Source of the DNA: Variovorax saccharolyticus
Lineage (GTDB): Bacteria; Pseudomonadota; Gammaproteobacteria; Burkholderiales; Burkholderiaceae_C
Assembly (NCBI RefSeq): GCF_030316765.1
Contig: NZ_JASZYT010000001.1
Location: 186,001-250,000, forward strand
Reading direction: 5' to 3'
Length of the DNA stretch: 64,000 nucleotides
In this document: positions 62,450 to 64,000 of the stretch, piece after piece
Position numbering within the stretch: position 1 is the stretch's first letter
How the letters are laid out: the number at the start of each line of letters is the position of its first letter
Translations under genes and position numbers: made by a program
Notes under the pieces: generated by a model
Told to the model about the DNA's origin: nothing
Database searches by the model: none
Seen by the model: the letters and a program-made list of their open reading frames with translations, nothing else

Positions 62450-63244
62450 TCAGGCCAGGAAGTCGCGCAGCGCGAACAGCACTTCGTCGGGCGCCTCGCC
62501 CATCAGCGCGTGGCCGGCCTTGACCGTGACGACCTTGGCGCCGGGCGACTTCTGCGCCAGCGTGCGGGCAGCCCGCGGCGGCGTCATCTGGTCCGCCTCG
62601 CCGAGCAGGAACAGCGCCGGGCACTGCACCTTGGCCAACGCCTGTTCGCCGTTGGCGTAGTCGTTGCACGCCTTGAAGCCGATGTGGAACACGTTGGCGT
62701 CGCGGTTGCTCGCCAGCACGCGCCGCATCAGCGCGCGCGAACTGCCATACAGCCAGCTGCCCGGACCGAGCGGCGGTGCCAGCATCGAATGCGAGAAGGT
62801 GGTGACCATCGCGATGGTGCGCTGCGGGTCGTTCAGAGCGCCATCGAGCAATGCTGGCGACACGGTCATCGGATAGGCGGTGCCGACCAGCGCCAGGCGC
62901 GTGACCCGATCGGGCGCACTCGCCGCGGTCTCCAGCGCGATCAGCGAGCCGAAGCTGTGGCCGACCAGCGCGGCCTTGGCCACGCCTGCGGCATCGAGCA
63001 GGGCAACGACGAACGCAGCCGCCTCCTCGACCGTGGCGGGCGGTGCGCCTTCGCTCCTGCAATGCCCCGGCAGGTCGACCGCCAGCACGTTCCAGCCGTG
63101 GTTGGCGAACCATCGGCTCTGCAGGATCCAGACGCTGTGGTCGTTGAGCACGCCGTGGATGAAGACCACGGTCGGCTTGGCGGCGTCGAGCGGCTTGCCG
63201 CCGGTGTAGCAGTAGGTGGGGTGGCCGTTGACGATCAGCTCCAT
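62450..63244 (-). CDS. Alpha/beta hydrolase
   Basis: A 264-residue alpha/beta-hydrolase. The oxyanion region is VVFIHGVLNDHSVW, the nucleophile elbow GHSFGS has Ser, the acid is in LGEADQMTPP and the His in KAGHALMGEAP. So the Ser–Asp–His triad is complete. It is convergent with the DprA-like gene and overlaps metY by 1 base (TGATG); a GTG at 63247 is an alternative start. The substrate is unknown, though a thioester or ester linked to homoserine metabolism is possible. Confidence 0.9.
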   Translation of the reverse strand: MELIVNGHPTYCYTGGKPLDAAKPTVVFIHGVLNDHSVWILQSRWFANHGWNVLAVDLPGHCRSEGAPPATVEEAAAFVVALLDAAGVAKAALVGHSFGSLIALETAASAPDRVTRLALVGTAYPMTVSPALLDGALNDPQRTIAMVTTFSHSMLAPPLGPGSWLYGSSRALMRRVLASNRDANVFHIGFKACNDYANGEQALAKVQCPALFLLGEADQMTPPRAARTLAQKSPGAKVVTVKAGHALMGEAPDEVLFALRDFLA

Positions 63245-64000
63245 CACGCACCTGCCTTTTCCGCCGCCTTCAGCGCGCGCTTGAGGTCGTCGATCAGGTC
63301 GGCCGGATCCTCGAGCCCGATCGACAGGCGGATCGTGCCTTGCGAGATGCCGGCGCCGGCCAGGGCCTCGTCGGTCATGCGGAAGTGCGTGGTGCTGGCC
63401 GGATGGATCACCAGGCTGCGGCAGTCGCCGACGTTCGCGAGATGGCTGAAGAGCTTGAGCGCCTCGATGAATTTCTTGCCTTGCTCGCGGTTGCCCTTGA
63501 GGTCGAAGCTGAACACCGCGCCCGCGCCCTTGGCGCCATGGCGCAGCAGCTTGCTGGCCAGCGCATGGCTGGGATGCGATTCGAGCAGCGGATGCCCGAC
63601 ACGCGACACGAAGGGATGCGCCGCCAGGAACTCGACCACCTTCTGCGTGTTGTCGATGTGGCGCTCCATGCGCAGCGGCAGCGTCTCGATGCCCTGCAGG
63701 ATCAGCCAGGCCGTGTGCGGGCTCATCGAGGCGCCGAAGTCGCGCAGCCCTTCGCGGCGCGCCCGCAGCAGGAAGGCGCCGACCGTGCTCTCTTCGCTGA
63801 ACACCATGTTGTGGAAGCCGTCGTACGCCTCGGTCAGCTCGGCGAACTTGCCCGAGCGTTCCCAGTCGAAGCTGCCGCCGTCGACCACCACGCCGCCGAT
63901 CACGGTGCCGTGGCCGGAGAGGAACTTGGTGGCCGAGTGGTAGACCAGATCGGCGCCCCAGTCGAAGGGCTTGATCAGGTAGGGCGAGGTCAAGGTGGAG
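63244..64000 (-). CDS. metY: O-acetylhomoserine sulfhydrylase-type PLP enzyme (5' end outside window)
   Basis: The visible C-terminal part, about 252 codons, runs open to the right edge. VYHSATKFLSGHGTVIGG has the PLP lysine, and GDCRSLVIHPASTTHFRMTDEALAGAGISQGTIRLSIGLED is the conserved end of the Cys/Met PLP family. The insert GGSFDWERSGKFAELTEAYDGFHNMVF favours MetY (O-acetylhomoserine) over MetZ, but this rests on memory of the families. It makes homocysteine from acetylhomoserine and sulfide. Any SAM riboswitch would be outside the window. Confidence 0.93.
   Translation of the reverse strand, partial: STLTSPYLIKPFDWGADLVYHSATKFLSGHGTVIGGVVVDGGSFDWERSGKFAELTEAYDGFHNMVFSEESTVGAFLLRARREGLRDFGASMSPHTAWLILQGIETLPLRMERHIDNTQKVVEFLAAHPFVSRVGHPLLESHPSHALASKLLRHGAKGAGAVFSFDLKGNREQGKKFIEALKLFSHLANVGDCRSLVIHPASTTHFRMTDEALAGAGISQGTIRLSIGLEDPADLIDDLKRALKAAEKAGA

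Overview
The window is GC-rich DNA from a betaproteobacterium, most likely Comamonadaceae (Variovorax-like). The evidence is the core gene order gyrA–serC–pheA–tyrA–aroA/cmk–rpsA–ihfB–lapAB, an AroA–Cmk fusion, the tmRNA tag ANDERFALAA, a Cyo–SURF1–RegBA block, and intergenic palindromic repeats of a kind I associate with this family. The family assignment is from memory of these patterns, not from a search. Genes are densely packed, often with ATGA, GTGA or TGATG overlaps. No gene-free stretch exceeds 300 bases. There are no insertion sequences, prophage genes, CRISPR arrays or tRNA genes that I can see; the only stable RNA is tmRNA.

Left part (1–7.3 kb) is the most accessory-looking. A leftward operon holds a flavin monooxygenase of the salicylyl-CoA/2-aminobenzoyl-CoA type, an aryl-acid AMP ligase, a glutathione S-transferase and a truncated membrane protein, divergent from a ferredoxin reductase. 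A short-chain dehydrogenase with a double operator-like repeat and several small proteins follow.

7.4–15.6 kb is a respiration block: cytochrome bo quinol oxidase (cyoABCD), SURF1, and the redox two-component pair RegB/RegA, with a divergent MFS transporter. 15.7–25.7 kb is membrane transport: DedA, a six-gene Mrp/Pha cation/proton antiporter with fused A and B subunits, the fluoride channel CrcB, and a TRAP transporter.

25.9–38.7 kb is leftward housekeeping: a ComEA-like protein, LapAB (LPS assembly control), IHF-beta, ribosomal protein S1, the aromatic amino acid genes (AroA–Cmk, TyrA, PheA), SerC and GyrA. 38.9–53.5 kb is rightward: an OmpA-family protein, UbiG, Gph, tmRNA, gamma-glutamyltransferase, RsuA, a beta-propeller plus deacetylase pair, a sterol-desaturase-type oxygenase, an EI24 protein, a molybdopterin-binding protein, and the nitrogen set glnA–glnL–glnG.

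53.5–64 kb is mixed: exonuclease III, YqhA, and an apparent ccdA–ccdB–thyA–folA operon that ties a gyrase-poison toxin–antitoxin pair to thymidylate and folate synthesis. It continues with a GlcD-type oxidase, YihY, a thioredoxin-like protein, a divergent stand-alone DprA/Smf protein, an alpha/beta hydrolase, and the truncated sulfhydrylase MetY at the right edge.

No single large undescribed system is evident. The best leads are the ccdAB–thyA–folA operon with its altered CcdB tail, the orphan DprA-like gene, the paired operators before the SDR gene, and the probable aryl-CoA hydroxylation operon.
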